NCBI RefSeq assembly: GCF_042453785.1
Contig: NC_091667.1
Location: 20,201,501-20,265,500, forward strand
Direction of reading: 5' to 3'
Origin: Malus domestica
Lineage: Eukaryota > Streptophyta > Magnoliopsida > Rosales > Rosaceae
DNA length: 64,000 nt
Part shown: piece after piece, positions 1 through 12,539 of the stretch
Layout of the letters: the number at the start of each line of letters is the position of its first letter
Position numbering within the stretch: the first letter of the stretch is position 1
The notes under the pieces: model-generated
Database searches by the model: none
What the model was told of the DNA's origin: nothing
What the model saw: only the letters and a program-made list of their open reading frames with translations
Program-made: the position numbers and the translations under genes

Positions 1-554
1 GTAAGAAAATTTGATTTTTCTTCTTCTTGAAATTTTTGAGAGCCTTGGGACTGGAAAATTGGCTCGGTAAGGGTTGAGCTCGTGTAGAATACGTGACAAG
101 GGTGCCACGATGCTGCTATGCACAGTGGGCTATGCGGCAAAGGGTCAGCTCGGCTTGGGCCAAGTGTTGATGGCGCGATGTTGGGGTCGGGTCCACTAAA
201 GTGTAGGAGATAGGGAGAAAGGCACGGGGTGCTTGCCCCCTTCGCAGATGGACCGGGTCGTGGGCCATCAAGCCTTATTGGAACGTTGATGGGCATGGGC
301 CCGTGCAGGCATACAATGAAAGAGTAGGAGAGACCGGTTCGGGCCAGCTCTCGAGTCTTGGTGGCCTGGGCTTACTTGCTCGAGGTGCTTGGCTTGCGAA
401 TGAGAAGGGGAGAGGAGGCGTGGGCCTCCCCCTCATGTTAGGCAATGCTGCTTGCGAGTGAAAGGGTTGGGTTATCGGTCTTTCATTCATTATTTTTTTT
501 TTCGCGAGCTGCCCTCTAAATATTTTCCTTCGTACTTTTTGTAAGGATTTCGAG

Positions 555-2880
555 ATGTCTTCCTCTGATCGCAAAAGTGGCGAATATCCTCCATATTTTT
601 ACTGTCAAGGTGGTTCTTCCAGCAAGGTAGGTTATTTCAAGGCTGCGCATGTCAATATCAATTCCGACGAGTTGTTTCAGGATTTAACATGCGATTCCGT
701 CAGGGGTTCACGTCAAGCGGATGAAGGATGATATCGGCTATGAACCGTGTGGCGAGGGTTCCACTGCTAAAAAGAGGGCTATCAAGTTTCATTTGTATTA
801 CTTCGTGTTAGCATTTACTTTTCCCATGTCTCGTCTTTTCGAGGAGGTGATCTGCTTCATAAGATGCACACCTACTCAGTGTTTCCTAAATGTAATTCGT
901 GTGATGGTGGGGTTTTTAAACTTAAGTAGGTTCTTTGATCTTGGCTTGACCATAAATGAGTTCTAGTACTTTTTTGAGATCAGTCATAAGGAATGCGTAG
1001 GGCAGCTGAGATCTCGCCATAGGCTACTTGATGGTCCTTGCAAAGGTGATCATGAGTGGGCGAGGGACACATTGGAGGTAAGTGGAAATTGGGAGTTTGA
1101 CTCCTCTCTTGAGTTGTGTGTCCCAACCGTCTTTATCTATGGTAAGTGAACTGCTTTATTTCTAGCCTGCTTAAATTTTTGTTGAGTTGCTCCATGACTT
1201 CAGTTTACTGATCGTCCTTCTTACTTTGTGTAGATTAAGAATTTAGCTCAACATCAAGAACTTCTGCAGATATGAAGAAAGTGCACATCACTTTCATTCT
1301 TGCTGAGTACCATGAGTGGTATTGGTTGCTTAGTCTTTTTCATCGGCAGAAAGGCAGGCTACCTCCAAAGGAATAGATAAAGCGGATAAAGGATTAGGCA
1401 CTTGCTTATCTGATCACTGTTGTAGAGCCTGCTACCAATGAGGGTGGAAAGAAAAGATCTTCCTCACCTGCCAGTGAGCCTTTAGCTGAGAATAAGCCAA
1501 TGACTTCTTCTGCTGCTCATTGGGGCTCGTCAGCTGCTGAAAAGCTTGTGATTGATTTGACTTTTCTAAAGGGTACGAAGAAGTCCGTCGAGTCGAAGCC
1601 TATGAAACCTGCTTCTTCGAAGGTGGCCATGTCCATTGCTGAAAGGATTGCCTAGCAAAAAGGTTCAATGGTGACCCCGGTGTCCGGGTTTGTGTCGAAG
1701 CGCCCGTAGGGAGCTAAGTTCGGTTTGACTTCTGAGAAGCTCGCCGTTAAGAAGAATGGGAATGTGGATTTTGCTATTAAAGTGGCGCCTATGCCTGTTC
1801 CTCATTTTGCTACGACTGACTCGTCTGCTGAGAAAGGGAAATATGCTCACACTGGCAGTTGTGAGAGATTCACCGAATCTGAGGCTGGAAAGTTTCCCGA
1901 GGTTAATGCGATGTTGAAGGTTGACCTGCTTGAGAACGTCGATACATGCGCTAAGTTCGTTGATAATGTTGAGAAAGTTGTATCAGCTCATACTCTTTTA
2001 CAAAGGGACATACTCGAGGAGATCATCCCTGATTGCCATAATGCATAAGACTTTAATCCTGGTAACTGAGTTTATGTGCATTGATAAGGATGCTGTTAAA
2101 TGTGCTAAGGAGGCCAAAGTGGCGTTGATGGATCACTTTCACTCGATTGGTGAAAAGATCGAGAAGCTCGAATCTGAACTTGCTGTTTTGAAGGGGTCTG
2201 ATGTCTCTGCCCCCACTTCTATGTAGCTCGAAATCGATCATCAGAAGGTTGCTCATTTGAAGGCTAAACTTGGTGCAACTCAGTCGATGTTGGAAGCTAT
2301 AGAGAATGAAGTTAGTCGTGTTTCTCCGATGGTGAAAGACTTTAAGCGTGTTAATTCAGAGCTACGATCTAATTGTTTTGCCAAGGATGAGAAGCTTATC
2401 TTCATGCATGATGAAGTGTCTCGTCTCAAGGAGGTTGCCAATAAGCTTGAGTCCAAGGAAATGGATCTACAAGGTGCACTATCTGCTAGCGAGAACCTGA
2501 GAAATGAACTAGATGAGCTGTAAGGTGCTCACACTAGGCTTGTTGAGGAGAATGTATAACTAAAAAATGAGAAAGTCGATCACAAAGTGGCGCTTGTTTC
2601 TTGGTAGACCGATTTCTACAAGCGTGGCTGTGTAGACCATTTTTAGGGCAGGTCGTCAGATTATAAATTTTCAGAGAAAGACTTCAAGACTTTCTCTATT
2701 TCTCCAGTTGATCTGCTTAATTTCTCATTTGAGGCTGCCTTTGGTGAAGTAGCTAAGGGTTAGGCAATCCAGGTAGGGCGACTGAGGATGAGCTGATGGA
2801 AGCATTGGCTGCTAGGAGCAACGCAACTGCTGAAGGCGTGGCAGTTGAGCGACCAGTGGTTGCACAAGCTGCCAATGAGT
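555..2880 (+). pseudogene. Opposite-strand ORF of the Tat-like element, degenerate, coiled-coil C-terminal part
   Basis: An ATG at 555 opens a serine-rich start, followed by a helical block (about 720-960) like the retrotransposon-borne mobile-domain-type proteins. A long heptad-rich region follows (about 1,900-2,520, with many Leu/Glu/Lys). In-frame stops interrupt it repeatedly, for example near 964, 2,046 and 2,521. A GT-AG intron-like segment may run from 1,141 to 1,233. It lies in antisense to gag-pol. Function is unknown. It is probably an element-encoded accessory protein that has decayed. Confidence 0.5.
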
Positions 2881-4770
2881 AGTCTTTTTGTTTAGACTTA
2901 GGAATTTTCTTCTTTTCATTTTCGTTCTGTTTATTCGAACTTTGTTAGCCTTCGAGCCAGTTTACCAATTTGCTAGAAATTTAATAAACAGCTTTCCTTG
3001 CTCTACTTCAATCCTTCTATCCCATCATGTCTTTTTTGAAACTTTATCGTAGGACGGGCTGCTGGGTGAGCTGCTTCAACAAAGCAGTCGATCCCACGTC
3101 GTCACTTAGGTTTTAGTTTCAGCTTCGGGGCTTTGGGAGCTTTGCCTGCTTAGGGCGACCTGCAAAACTTTGTCGTAGGACGGGCGGTTGTGCTGGCTAC
3201 TTCGATAGAGTAGTCAATCCCACATTGTCACTTTAGGCTTTAGTCTTAGCTTTGGGGCTTCTAAAGCTTTACCTGCAAAAGGAAAAAAAGGTGAGAGACT
3301 TTTAAATTATAGAGCAGGCGGCCAAACTCATTATCTTCGTAGGAAGTTGGTGAGTTCACGTAGCTACTATAGTCGTGAATCTCAGCTTTAGTGGCTTCAT
3401 GAGCTTCAGCTCTTCTGGGGCATGTTGTGAAGTTCTTAACTTATTGAGTCATCTTTCAGACACTTGCTTCTCGTAGAAAGCAAATGAAATCCCCGTAGCT
3501 ACTACAGTTGTACCTCAGCTTTAGTGGCTTCTTGAGCTTTGGCCCTCCGGAGGCATGTTAGGAAGTTTTTAACTTATAGAGCCGGTGGTCGGACACATGC
3601 TTCTTATAAAAAGCAGAGAAAATCCGCATAGCTGCTATAATCATATTTCGGCTTTAGCTCATGTAAAACTTAAACCATAAATCGTCGGTCGAAAACGCTG
3701 CTTTTAAATAAGCAAACGGGTCTGCATAGTCATAGCAGGTGTAAGTTTCAGCTTACGAATTGCATTGGGCTACCAGCAGTTGGGTTGTCAGCTGGGAGTC
3801 TTACTTATAGAAGCAAACAACCCGCGTGACCACTTCAAGCGTCGTCCTTAGCTCTCGGAGGTATTTTAGGCGTAAAGTGTAGGTAGAATCACGCCTCTGA
3901 GGCCTTATCCTTCTGAGTTGTAACTTGATTCCGTAGATCGCTTAACTAGTATTGCAACACTTTAAAACCAAGCTATGTTCATGAAGACTTGCACGTCGAG
4001 GACAGACCATCTAGTCATGTAAACTTTTTCATGGCCAGGAATCCTGCATTTAGTGTCTTTTTCGATTAGAGACCTAGGATCCTGTAAAATTGAATCCTTT
4101 AGTCGGCTAAGTCTATTCCGAGGGAAAAACTATCTTCGCTAATTAAGGGAGTCGTCTGACCCATGTAGTCGCTGCATTCAGGGGAAATTGAGCATTCGTG
4201 CCACCCATCCACGTTTGGATACTCCAGATTAGTTTACCATCTCCTAATTAGAGAGAACATGCCATCTTTGCAATGGCAGGGATGTCTTCTACTTGTCACA
4301 GGGGTGGTCAGTTTGTTTACGCATTCAACCCAAGTTTCTGAATAATTCCTTCAATTTTCATTGAAAATAGAGAAATTTATTAAGTTTGCTGGTAAGCAGT
4401 AATGGCATAACAAGTGATAATCCTCAGCATGCGAGGTATTGTTCATCAAGCTACTTGAGTCTTCGAACTTTATTCGTCGCGAACAGGGTCCAAGGAATGA
4501 TGGGAAGTCACATGTAGTACTTTATCAGGTTGTAGGCATTCCACTGCTTGTCGATTTCTTTGTCACTCATGGTGGTGAAGATGTAGTGCCCCTTCCGCCT
4601 ACTCGCAGCAGGATCCAAAGAAAGACAAACCCACCTACAAGTTCTTAGCGACAGGCCATCTTTTTGGAGCCTTCCTGGCAGATGGTGATGAAGGCTTTTC
4701 TGAGGACTAAGTCTCCTGGCTGGAACAGCAGGATTTTTGCCCTCTTGTTGTAACTGGAGAGGAGCTACTG
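2881..4770. other. Non-coding interior of the Tat-like element
   Basis: No sustained ORF. Loosely repeated blocks of about 100-180 bp recur between about 3,040 and 3,780 (phrases like TCGTAGGACGGGC and CTTTAGTGGCTTC). These are decayed tandem units between the integrase and the opposite-strand ORF. Confidence 0.5.
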
Positions 4771-5800
4771 CTAATAGGCCGCAATGCGGGTAATAAACTT
4801 CTCGCGCTCCTCCTCTACCAGATCTAAGTTTGTGGTCATCTCCTTCTTGTTTTGCTCGAAATTCAGCAGTATAGTACTGATGCTTGGCACCATGACGTTA
4901 AGATGAAAGATCGCCTTATAGCCATATGCCAAGGAGAATGGAGTTTCACCGTTTGCTCTTCTCTTGGTGGTGTCATACATCCATAAAACATCGGGGAGCT
5001 CGTCTGGCCACTTCCCTTTCTTGTTTGAAAATGACTTCTTGAGGCAGTCGAGGATAGTCTTGTTGGATGCCTCGGCTTGTCTGTTACCCTGCGGATACTG
5101 GGTGTGGACATGTGTTGCTTTATGCCATATTTTTCGAAGAACTTCGCAAAGTCTTTGCCCACAAACTGCGGACCATTGTCGGTGACGATGAAGTGTGGGA
5201 TGCTTAAGCGGCAAATGATGTTCTTCCATATAAATCGCTCTATGTCTATCTGGGTAGTTGTAGTTATAGGTTAGGCTTCGACCCATTTAGTGAAGTAGTC
5301 GGTCGCTACGATCATCATGCCTTTGCCCTAGTAGCAGATGACATTGGTCCTACTAGGTCAATCGCCCACTACATGAATGGCCAAGGGCTCGTTTACGGGT
5401 AGAGTTCACTGGAAGGTAGTGCGGGCATGGGCTTGAAGCGCTAGCAGCTATCACTCCTTTGTACATACTCCTTGGCATCTTGATGCATGGTTGGCCACTA
5501 GTAGCCAGCGTTAAGAGCCTTCATTGATTGAGCTAAGAATCTTCAGGTCGTCAGGAGGTGAGAGGCAGTGAAGATGTAGTCTTGAGAAGAATCTACGAAC
5601 GAGCATGTCATTCCACATGTAGTAGTGTGCTGCATTCATTTGGAGCTTCCTAGACTCTAGTCTGTCTACAGGCAGGGTTCCGTTGACTAAGTAGTTGATG
5701 ATGGGTTTTTGCCAATTTAGAGTTGTGTTGATTGACGCCACCTCAACTGCTAGTTCCTCATCTATGCTTAGCTTCTCCAAGTACTCAACTGGGATAGAGC
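4771..5800 (-). pseudogene. Integrase remnant (Ty3/gypsy)
   Basis: The minus-strand frame 5,286-4,771 holds the second half of an integrase core: a YPQGN motif, then QAEASNKTILDCLKK and a GETPFSLAYG block, which are hallmarks of plant Ty3 integrases. The frame 5,780-5,511 carries the region just upstream of the zinc-binding domain. Frameshifts separate them and the catalytic triad is not intact. Confidence 0.8.
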
Positions 5801-5959
5801 GCTTGAGCTGATGGTCTAAGGCAGAGCCTAGGCCTGCTAGTACATCTATATGGGCATTTTCTGCTCCGGAACCTGAGTGAGTGTGTGCGCCTAGAAAGTT
5901 GTTCGCTGCTCTTGTACCTTCTCAAGGTATCGGGCAATCCTTGGATGCTTTGCTGCGTA

Positions 5960-6900
5960 CTCCCCTGAGGTTTGGTTAATGATCAGCTAATCGGAGACCT
6001 ACTAGTAGGGCTTTATACTCTACTTCGTTGTTTGACGCCTTGAAGCGTAAAATGATTGCCTGATCGAGCATCGAACCGTTTGGGGTAGTAAAAACTAGGC
6101 CTGTTCCTGATCCCTGGTAATTGGATGATACATTGACGTGCAAATGCCAAAAAATCTCCTGCATGTGGGGCTGGTGCGGCTACAGCGTGCTCAACTGCCT
6201 TTAGGGCACTTCCAGGCTGAGTTGCTGTGTTTTTCAGCTTTAGGATGAATTATGCTACGAAGTCCGCCAATGCATGGGCTTTTATCGTCGTGCGAGGTTG
6301 ATATATTAAGTCGCATTGGCCAAGTTCCAACGCCCACTTCATCACTCGTTAAGAAGTGTATGGACTATGCAAAACTAATCGCAGTGGGTACTGGGTCATG
6401 ACGATGACCGGATGCCCTTGAAAGTAGGCTATGAGCTTCCAAGCTGCAACAATTAGCACCAAAATTAGCTTTTCAATTTTCAGGTATCTGGTTTTCGTAT
6501 CGAGGAGAGCTTTGGATGTATAGAATACAGGTAGTTAGGCCCTTAACTCTTCTCGTATGAAGGCAGAGCTCGCTGCTACTTCTGATACTGCCAGATAGAT
6601 GTATAGGTTATCCGCTGCTTCCGACTTGGATAGTAATGGAGGTGATGTCAGGTACTGCTTCAGGTCTTGAAATGTTTTATCGCACTCGTCATCCTATTTG
6701 TCCTTTTGCACCTTTTTTATTGCCTTAAAGAAAGGTTTGCATCAGTCGGTGGATCGAGAGAGGAAACGATTGAGTACGGCTGCTTGTCTGGTCAGATTTT
6801 GGGTCTCTTTCAGAGTTTTGGAAGACTTCATGTCCAGGATTGCTTTGATCTGCCTTGGATGAGCCTCGATTCATCTCTGGGTTACAAGGTACCCTAAGAA
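5960..6900 (-). pseudogene. RNase H remnant(s) of the Tat-like pol
   Basis: The frame 6,164-5,976 shows an RNase H fold signature (a GTGLVFTTP-like strand followed by FKASNNEVEYKALLVGLRLA). The conserved Glu of the EAEY motif is partly altered to EVEY. 6,240-6,900 carries shorter fragments of the RT-RNase H connection. All are interrupted. Confidence 0.65.
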
Positions 6901-7019
6901 TCGGCCTGAAAAGACGCCAAAAGTGCATTTGGTTGGGTTGAGCTTCATTTTGTACTCTTGGAGCATGTCAAAAGTCTATGCCAAGTTACCGATGTGGTCT
7001 GACCGCTGCTTGCCTTTCA

Positions 7020-7290
7020 CCATGATGTCATCAATGTAGACTTCCATGGTTACTCCGATCTACTTTTTGAACACCTTGTAGTAGTATATGCCTCACTCGA
7101 TCACGAATGCAGTTTTCTCCTTGTCAGGCTCGTGCATGGCAATCTGATTGTAGCCTGAGTATGCGTCCAAGAAGCTGAGCAACTGGTTCCCAGATGTTGA
7201 GTTAACGAGCAAGTTGATTCGGGGAACCAGGTAGTTGTCTTTAGGGCACGCCTTGTTGAGGTCTGTGTAATCCACGCATACTCTTCATAT
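7020..7290 (-). pseudogene. Reverse transcriptase remnant
   Basis: The frame 7,275-7,093 reads DYTDLNKACPKDNY followed by SFLDAYSGYNQI, the classic Ty3 RT fingers/palm motifs. The active-site box YIDD is encoded at 7,038-7,027 on the minus strand, in a neighbouring frame. Decayed, but unmistakable as a family. Confidence 0.85.
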
Positions 7291-7986
7291 GCCCTCGTAT
7301 TTTTTCTTCACTAGCACAACGTTGGCTAGCCATGCTGAGTGTGCCACTTCCTCAATGAATTCGACCTCCAGTAACTTGTCGATCTCTACCTTCATAATCA
7401 CTACTTGCTTGGGTGTGAAATGTCATCTTTTCTTGATCATAAATTTGGCAATGAGATCAACATGTAGCTTGTGACAGGCTATTGCTAGATCAATACCAGG
7501 CATGTCAGAGGGTGACCATGCAAAAACTTCACGATTTTCCCTAAGGAAAACTATGAGTTCTTCCTTCTCCATCGGGCTCAGACGTGAGCCAATCCTAGCC
7601 GTTCTTTTCGACTGGTGGGGGTCAAGAATGATGTCATCGGCATCCTCTTCAGGTTTTCATCTTGATTCATCTTCCAGGGCATTGTCGACCTTGACACTAT
7701 TTTTTTAACCTGCCAGTTGTAGTTGCTGTTTAGCGGAGGTAGAGTAGTCTTTCTGCACTTCAGTTGCTACTGTTGGGGTGAAAGACTTTTACTTCGACTC
7801 CTTTAGAACTTGTACAGTACATCTTCTAGACATGGCCTGGTCGCCTTTGATCTCTCCAACTGCTCCTCCTAAGATGGGAAATCAGATTGTCTAGTACTCG
7901 ATCGAGGTTACAACTCCAATCTTCACCAGCCATGGTCGACCCAATATCCCATTATAGAGAGATAGGTAGCTGACGATCATGAAGGT

Positions 7987-8208
7987 CTATGATGAGACAA
8001 TCGGTGGGCAGGTTTCGTCGAGTGTGATGGTGCCAATGATAGTTGAGGTAAGTCCGTTGAATTCGGTCAAGACCTCCGCTTTGCGTTTGATCTTGCTTTC
8101 CAGGCCCATCTTTTGAATGACTGACAGTTGCAAGATATTGATTGAGCTGCCGTTGTCCACCATAATTCTATCAACAATAGCATGGGCCAGTTGAAAAAAA
8201 ATCACCAA
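7987..8208 (-). pseudogene. Aspartic protease remnant
   Basis: A 73-codon open segment with VDNGSS in the position of the retropepsin D-[ST]-G box and a following hydrophobic strand (STIIGTITL). The D-N-G-S form is usual in plant Tat elements, so it need not be a mutation. Confidence 0.6.
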
Positions 8209-8460
8209 GGCGTCGTCGTGAGGAAAGTGTACTCCCTCCGCGTCCTGCTCAGTGAAGCCGATGATTGGTCCAGGTACAACATATATGGCTTGAACCTAAG
8301 ATACCGATCTCGCCTGCTGGATCTTCCTTTTCTTGAAGCTGTTGGTGGCCCCCAGATGTTAGGATTCGGCAAAGATTTTGTTGATTCAGATTGTCTTGGC
8401 TAAGGGTTCGACATCAGCGCCTACTTTTCACCTAGGCTGGGCAGCTGGCCTGTCGACATA

Positions 8461-9720
8461 CTAATCGCACTTGCTTTCTTTCACAAGTTGCTCAATGTAC
8501 CTCCTCCTTGTGGTGCAGTAGTTTGCTATGTGCCCGGGACCTCTGTGGAATGTGTAATACTTCGTCTGGTCCATGTTGGAGGGGTTTCCTCTCATAGGTG
8601 GCGGCAGCTTGAACCTCAGTTTATCTTTGAGGTCGCGAAAATCTGGTTGATCAGGATTGAGAACTTGGTGTATATCTTGGGCGTCGCGCCTTTTTCTGTG
8701 TTGGCTCTGCGTTTTTACGGGGCTGCTCATGTGGCTTCTGGGAGCACTTGGCCTCATCCCAGAGGGAGTGCTATTCTACCAAAGCATAAGAGTCTGCCAA
8801 GGTCAAGTTCTCACCCATGATCAATTTTTCAAAAAACTGGTGATCTACTGAGAACCCCTTTCGGAAGGCTGAGCATGCAATGTTGTTATCACATCTGACG
8901 ATATTCGCCTTCTCCGCCTTGAACCTCTTGACATATGTGCGGAGTTTCGAATTAATCGTGGCGGCAAAGTGTAGAACCAGTCTTACATCTTGCCTTGGAG
9001 AGTCGTGGTAAAAATCTTGCACATGAAAGCGTCATTATTGACATACAGGGTCATGACGCTTCGGTAGTGCATCAGGTGCCTATCCGGATCTTCATCTCTT
9101 TTTAACAAGGTGAAATATAATGGGCTGAACTTCTGCGGTGGCTCCATCTACTCAATCTCACCTGTGAACGGTGACCTGCTCAGGTTGGCTACATCTTTAC
9201 GAAAGGCATCATCGGTAGTGCCAATACACTAAAATCCGCGTAGCTGCTCTGTTATGAGCATTTGTATATCCTCCTGGATTTACACTTGGTGGGGGTAGTG
9301 GAAGCTCCAGCTGCCCCCGGTGTTGACCTGCTAGTCCATGTTGTTCTTCGACATGTCCTGCTAGTTTGTGTCGCGATCATGGTGTACATGGTTTGTTATG
9401 TGCTGCTCGCCATGGCGCTAGGCTAGGGCTACCAGTAGAACTTGAGCTAGATTACTCTCGTGCTCTTCTCTGTCCGTCATGCGGCTGCCTACTCCGATAC
9501 CTCGCATAAGGATCTCCTTGTGAGCCTAACCCCGTGTGGACACTTCTCCTGAAATGTCCTAAATGCTCGTCAGAATGTGGACCTAACCTCGAATGAACAC
9601 TGACTCATGAGCCGAGTTGGGAATAAACCCTTCTCTGCGTATTTAGGCGAAAGAAAACGTTTCCCCGATGGCCCAAAAGAGAGTGCATACTACTCGAACG
9701 CACAATTCGTGGCTGGTTGA
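8461..9720 (-). pseudogene. Gag remnant
   Basis: The frame 9,022-8,771 matches the helical plant retrotransposon Gag domain (FYHDSPRQ, then LRTYVKRFKAEKANI). The frame 8,757-8,461 carries the C-terminal zinc-knuckle-like segment (FHRGPGHIANYC, then RRYIEQLVKE). Upstream pieces to about 9,720 are broken by stops. Confidence 0.7.
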
Positions 9721-10786
9721 GTCACGTTCTTTTGCCATTATCTTACTTCGGGACACCTCGTCTAAGGTGCGCTGTATTTCGATGTCCTCGAGGAGTTAGT
9801 TCACCAAAATAGTCTGTTTCGCGAGGGTGCTCGTCAAATTTGTGACATGTTAGGGCAGGTGATGCTCGCTATTTAGATTGGAAGAGTCTGTATAATAGGC
9901 ATCTCTATGTGTAGTGGAAGTGTAATGGACTGTTGGTACAAAACTTGAGCCCAGAACGGGCATTCCTACAGAAAAGTGAGGTGAAAATAACCCTGAATCG
10001 ATCATGAGATCGTTGGTCGGACTCTGGATCATCGGAGGGAGCCTCGGGTTGGATAGGGCCTCGGGTCAGGTCATCGGAGGGGGTCGCGGGGTGGGCCAAC
10101 CTGGCTGGGTAGCTGGCACATGCGCGGAGGTATGATAGGGTCGTGCGTAGGTTTGCTGACACTGGGCATGCGCTGAGCTTGGGCATGGGCTACGCCTACA
10201 ACAGGAATGGCTCGGCGCTGAGCTTAAGTCGTGGCTGCTTGGGCTACTGGCTGGGCTCTAGCTGGTGCTGCTTCGCTAGTGGCTTGAGCTGTTACGGCTT
10301 AGGCCTCCTAGGCTCGGCATGCTTCTCCATGAACCTGGGCCCTCTGCCCATGGGTTAATAAATGGATTTGGGCCTCCTGCCCAAGGTTTTGGGAATTGGG
10401 CCACTGCAAGGGCAACATTGCAAAAGCTAGTGTCGTGGCCTAGTGGCCTTGCGGTGGCTGCTGGGTCACGGTAGTGGTGGTGACGCTACTCCACGATGGT
10501 GGGGCTCCTCCTGTCATCACGTTGAGCCTTATGGATCTCCGTCATTGGGCTACGTCCTCGTCTCCACTCTTCGATCCAAATCCTTGTATGTACGGGGTTC
10601 CGTTCATCGTGGTTTCTGAATTTACTACCATTTTATCCTTTCTCCAAGGATTGATCAAGAAACTTTTCTACAAAAAAATTGATTGATACGACGTGTGAGA
10701 AATTCAACGTAATAGAAAATTCTAGAAACCAAATGCAAGAGGCTTCTTCGAGTATTTGAATCAACTCTCAATGAAAGCACCAATTT
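9721..10786. other. Leader of the Tat-like element, no gene
   Basis: Lies between the LTR/primer-binding region and gag. It is GC-rich at 10,030-10,560, with many stops in all frames. Nothing codable is recognised. Confidence 0.5.
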
Positions 10787-11606
10787 GTCGATGTAAATTT
10801 CCGCCATCTTCAGTCTTGATGAAAATGCACCTGCAAAACAATTAACACCTTTGATCAAGCATCTAAGCCTCACGCTCCCATGAGGTGGGGGGGTAGGCTA
10901 ATGATCTCCAATGCCTAAGTCAGTTTCTTTGTGAGAATAAAGTGTTTAGGGCTTTTTTAGGGTAGCGAAAACTCATGAAATTTGGTAGAATATGGGGTAT
11001 TTATAGGGATAGGGTCGGCCATAATGTTAGGGTTTTACCCTACACATGGCATCCTATTGGCCAACGTTTATGGAGAAATATTCTCAGGATATTATATAGG
11101 AAATAATATCTTGAGATGATAGAGTAATTATCCCTAATTGATTTAAATTAGGATTACTTACTTGATTGGAGTCAATCTTCAATTGGGAATGTATTAAATA
11201 TAGGATTTGGGTAATTAATCCTTAACTTTAATGCTTTGACTTTTCCTTGTCAAGGGTAGCTGAGCTGTGGGCAGTCGTATTCAGCTGCTGAGACCTTCAT
11301 GGGTGTTAGCTATGCGTGGGAGTATCTGAGAAGCCTGCCCATTTAATGAGGGCAATCTTGTCTTTCTTGAGCAAAAGTCCACGTGTCGCCTCTAGAATTT
11401 TTGGGATTATTTTAGGCTCCACACTCGCAGCTTTTTCTTCAAAATTAGAAAAATGACGCAATGAGCTATGAGTTTTTACTATTTTATATGTGGGTATTTT
11501 CAACATTTTGCTTTTATGCATGCTGTGCATGAAGTGTGCATGGTTGGTTTGTCCTATCTGAGTCCAAAGATAAAGAAAATGGGTCATTTCTAGCAATTTC
11601 CCAACA
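10787..11606 (-). repeat. LTR (5' LTR of the Tat-like element)
   Basis: On the minus strand the segment starts TGTTGGGAAATTGC and ends in ACATCGACA, giving TG...CA termini over about 820 bp. The sequence just inside it (minus strand, from 10,786) reads AATTGGTGCTTTCATTGAGA, a stretch I associate with the primer-binding region of plant Tat elements. Boundaries rest on one LTR copy, because its partner lies outside the window. Confidence 0.6.
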
Positions 11607-11733
11607 ATTAATCAACAATCAAACAAGCAATAAAACCAAATTGAGATTAGAATACTAAAAAACTTACTTGAATTTTGAAACAATCGTGGTGGTGTGGAGA
11701 ATTTTGAAATAAATTAAAGTATTTGATTAGGGT

Positions 11734-12539
11734 TAGGGGTGGGCATGGGTCAGGCCAGGTCCAATTTGGAGGAACCTGACTGGACCTTTTGAAAATGAAA
11801 CGGGGCGGGGTGGGGCAGATCGCCATATTTTCAAAACTGAAACCAGACCTAACCCAGCTATTTTCAAACAAACCGATTCCTACGGATCCTACAGGCCCCC
11901 GTGGAAAACATTTATGCAATTTCCCCAAAAACACTTATGTGTCAAGCTTTTCTGTACTTCGATAACATTAGAGGTTTGGTGGAGTACTGAAATTTGAAGA
12001 AAGAAAAAGAGAAGAAAAAGAACTCGGCAGTGGATGACTTTCATGAGGAGAAGAAGAGACAAACGACGACGAACGCACAAAACAACAAATTGAGAGATCT
12101 AACGATCTAGCGACTTAAGCGAGAGCTCGAGGGCGATGCAGCTGGGAGTGCGTTCATCGTCAGGGAGAACCTGTTAGAGTTAAAAGGAGAATATGGTGGT
12201 GGTCAAAGTTGGGATAGAGAGGCCTCGAGGTCGAGGCTCGAGTTGGGAATCTATAATAGAGTCAAATTGGAGTTCGAGTCTTTGAAAATGATGAGAGAGT
12301 CAGGTCAGCGACTAGAAAGAATGATGCAGAATGCAGTAATGGAATTATGGAAGGGGGAAATGGTCCAGGTCGGGGAACCTTTTTTCAAATATTTGGGATT
12401 CACCTCGTCCCGCCGATTATATAGACCCGTCCTACCCCACCCCATTTTGAGTTTACAAAATTTGTACATGCCTTGTACTCGCCCCGAACCGAATGAACTA
12501 ACCCTGCCCCACGAGTCCTAGACCGATTTGCCACCCTTA
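11734..12539. mobile_element. hAT-like MITE
   Basis: The ends form a terminal inverted repeat: TAGGGGTGGGCA on the left and TGCCACCCTTA on the right. Flanks ATTAGGGT (left) and ATTAGGTA (right) look like an aged 8-bp target duplication, the size hAT transposases make. The interior has no transposase. Confidence 0.6.

Larger units (their letters stand above)
1..11606 (-). mobile_element. Degenerate Ty3/gypsy (Tat-like) LTR retrotransposon, left side cut by window
   Basis: Read on the minus strand, recognisable pieces follow in the order LTR (10,787-11,606), gag, protease, reverse transcriptase, RNase H and integrase. A separate ORF region on the opposite strand (555-2,880) follows. Protease-RT-RH-IN is the Ty3/gypsy order. 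The second, archaeal-type RNase H motif and an opposite-strand ORF between pol and the 3' LTR fit the Tat group (maize Grande has a comparable antisense gene). Every domain is interrupted by stops and frameshifts, so the copy is dead. The left LTR is not in the window. Confidence 0.8.

Noticed and set aside
4963-5290. Plus-strand ORFs over the integrase remnant
   Set aside because: Shadows; the minus strand gives the integrase motifs.
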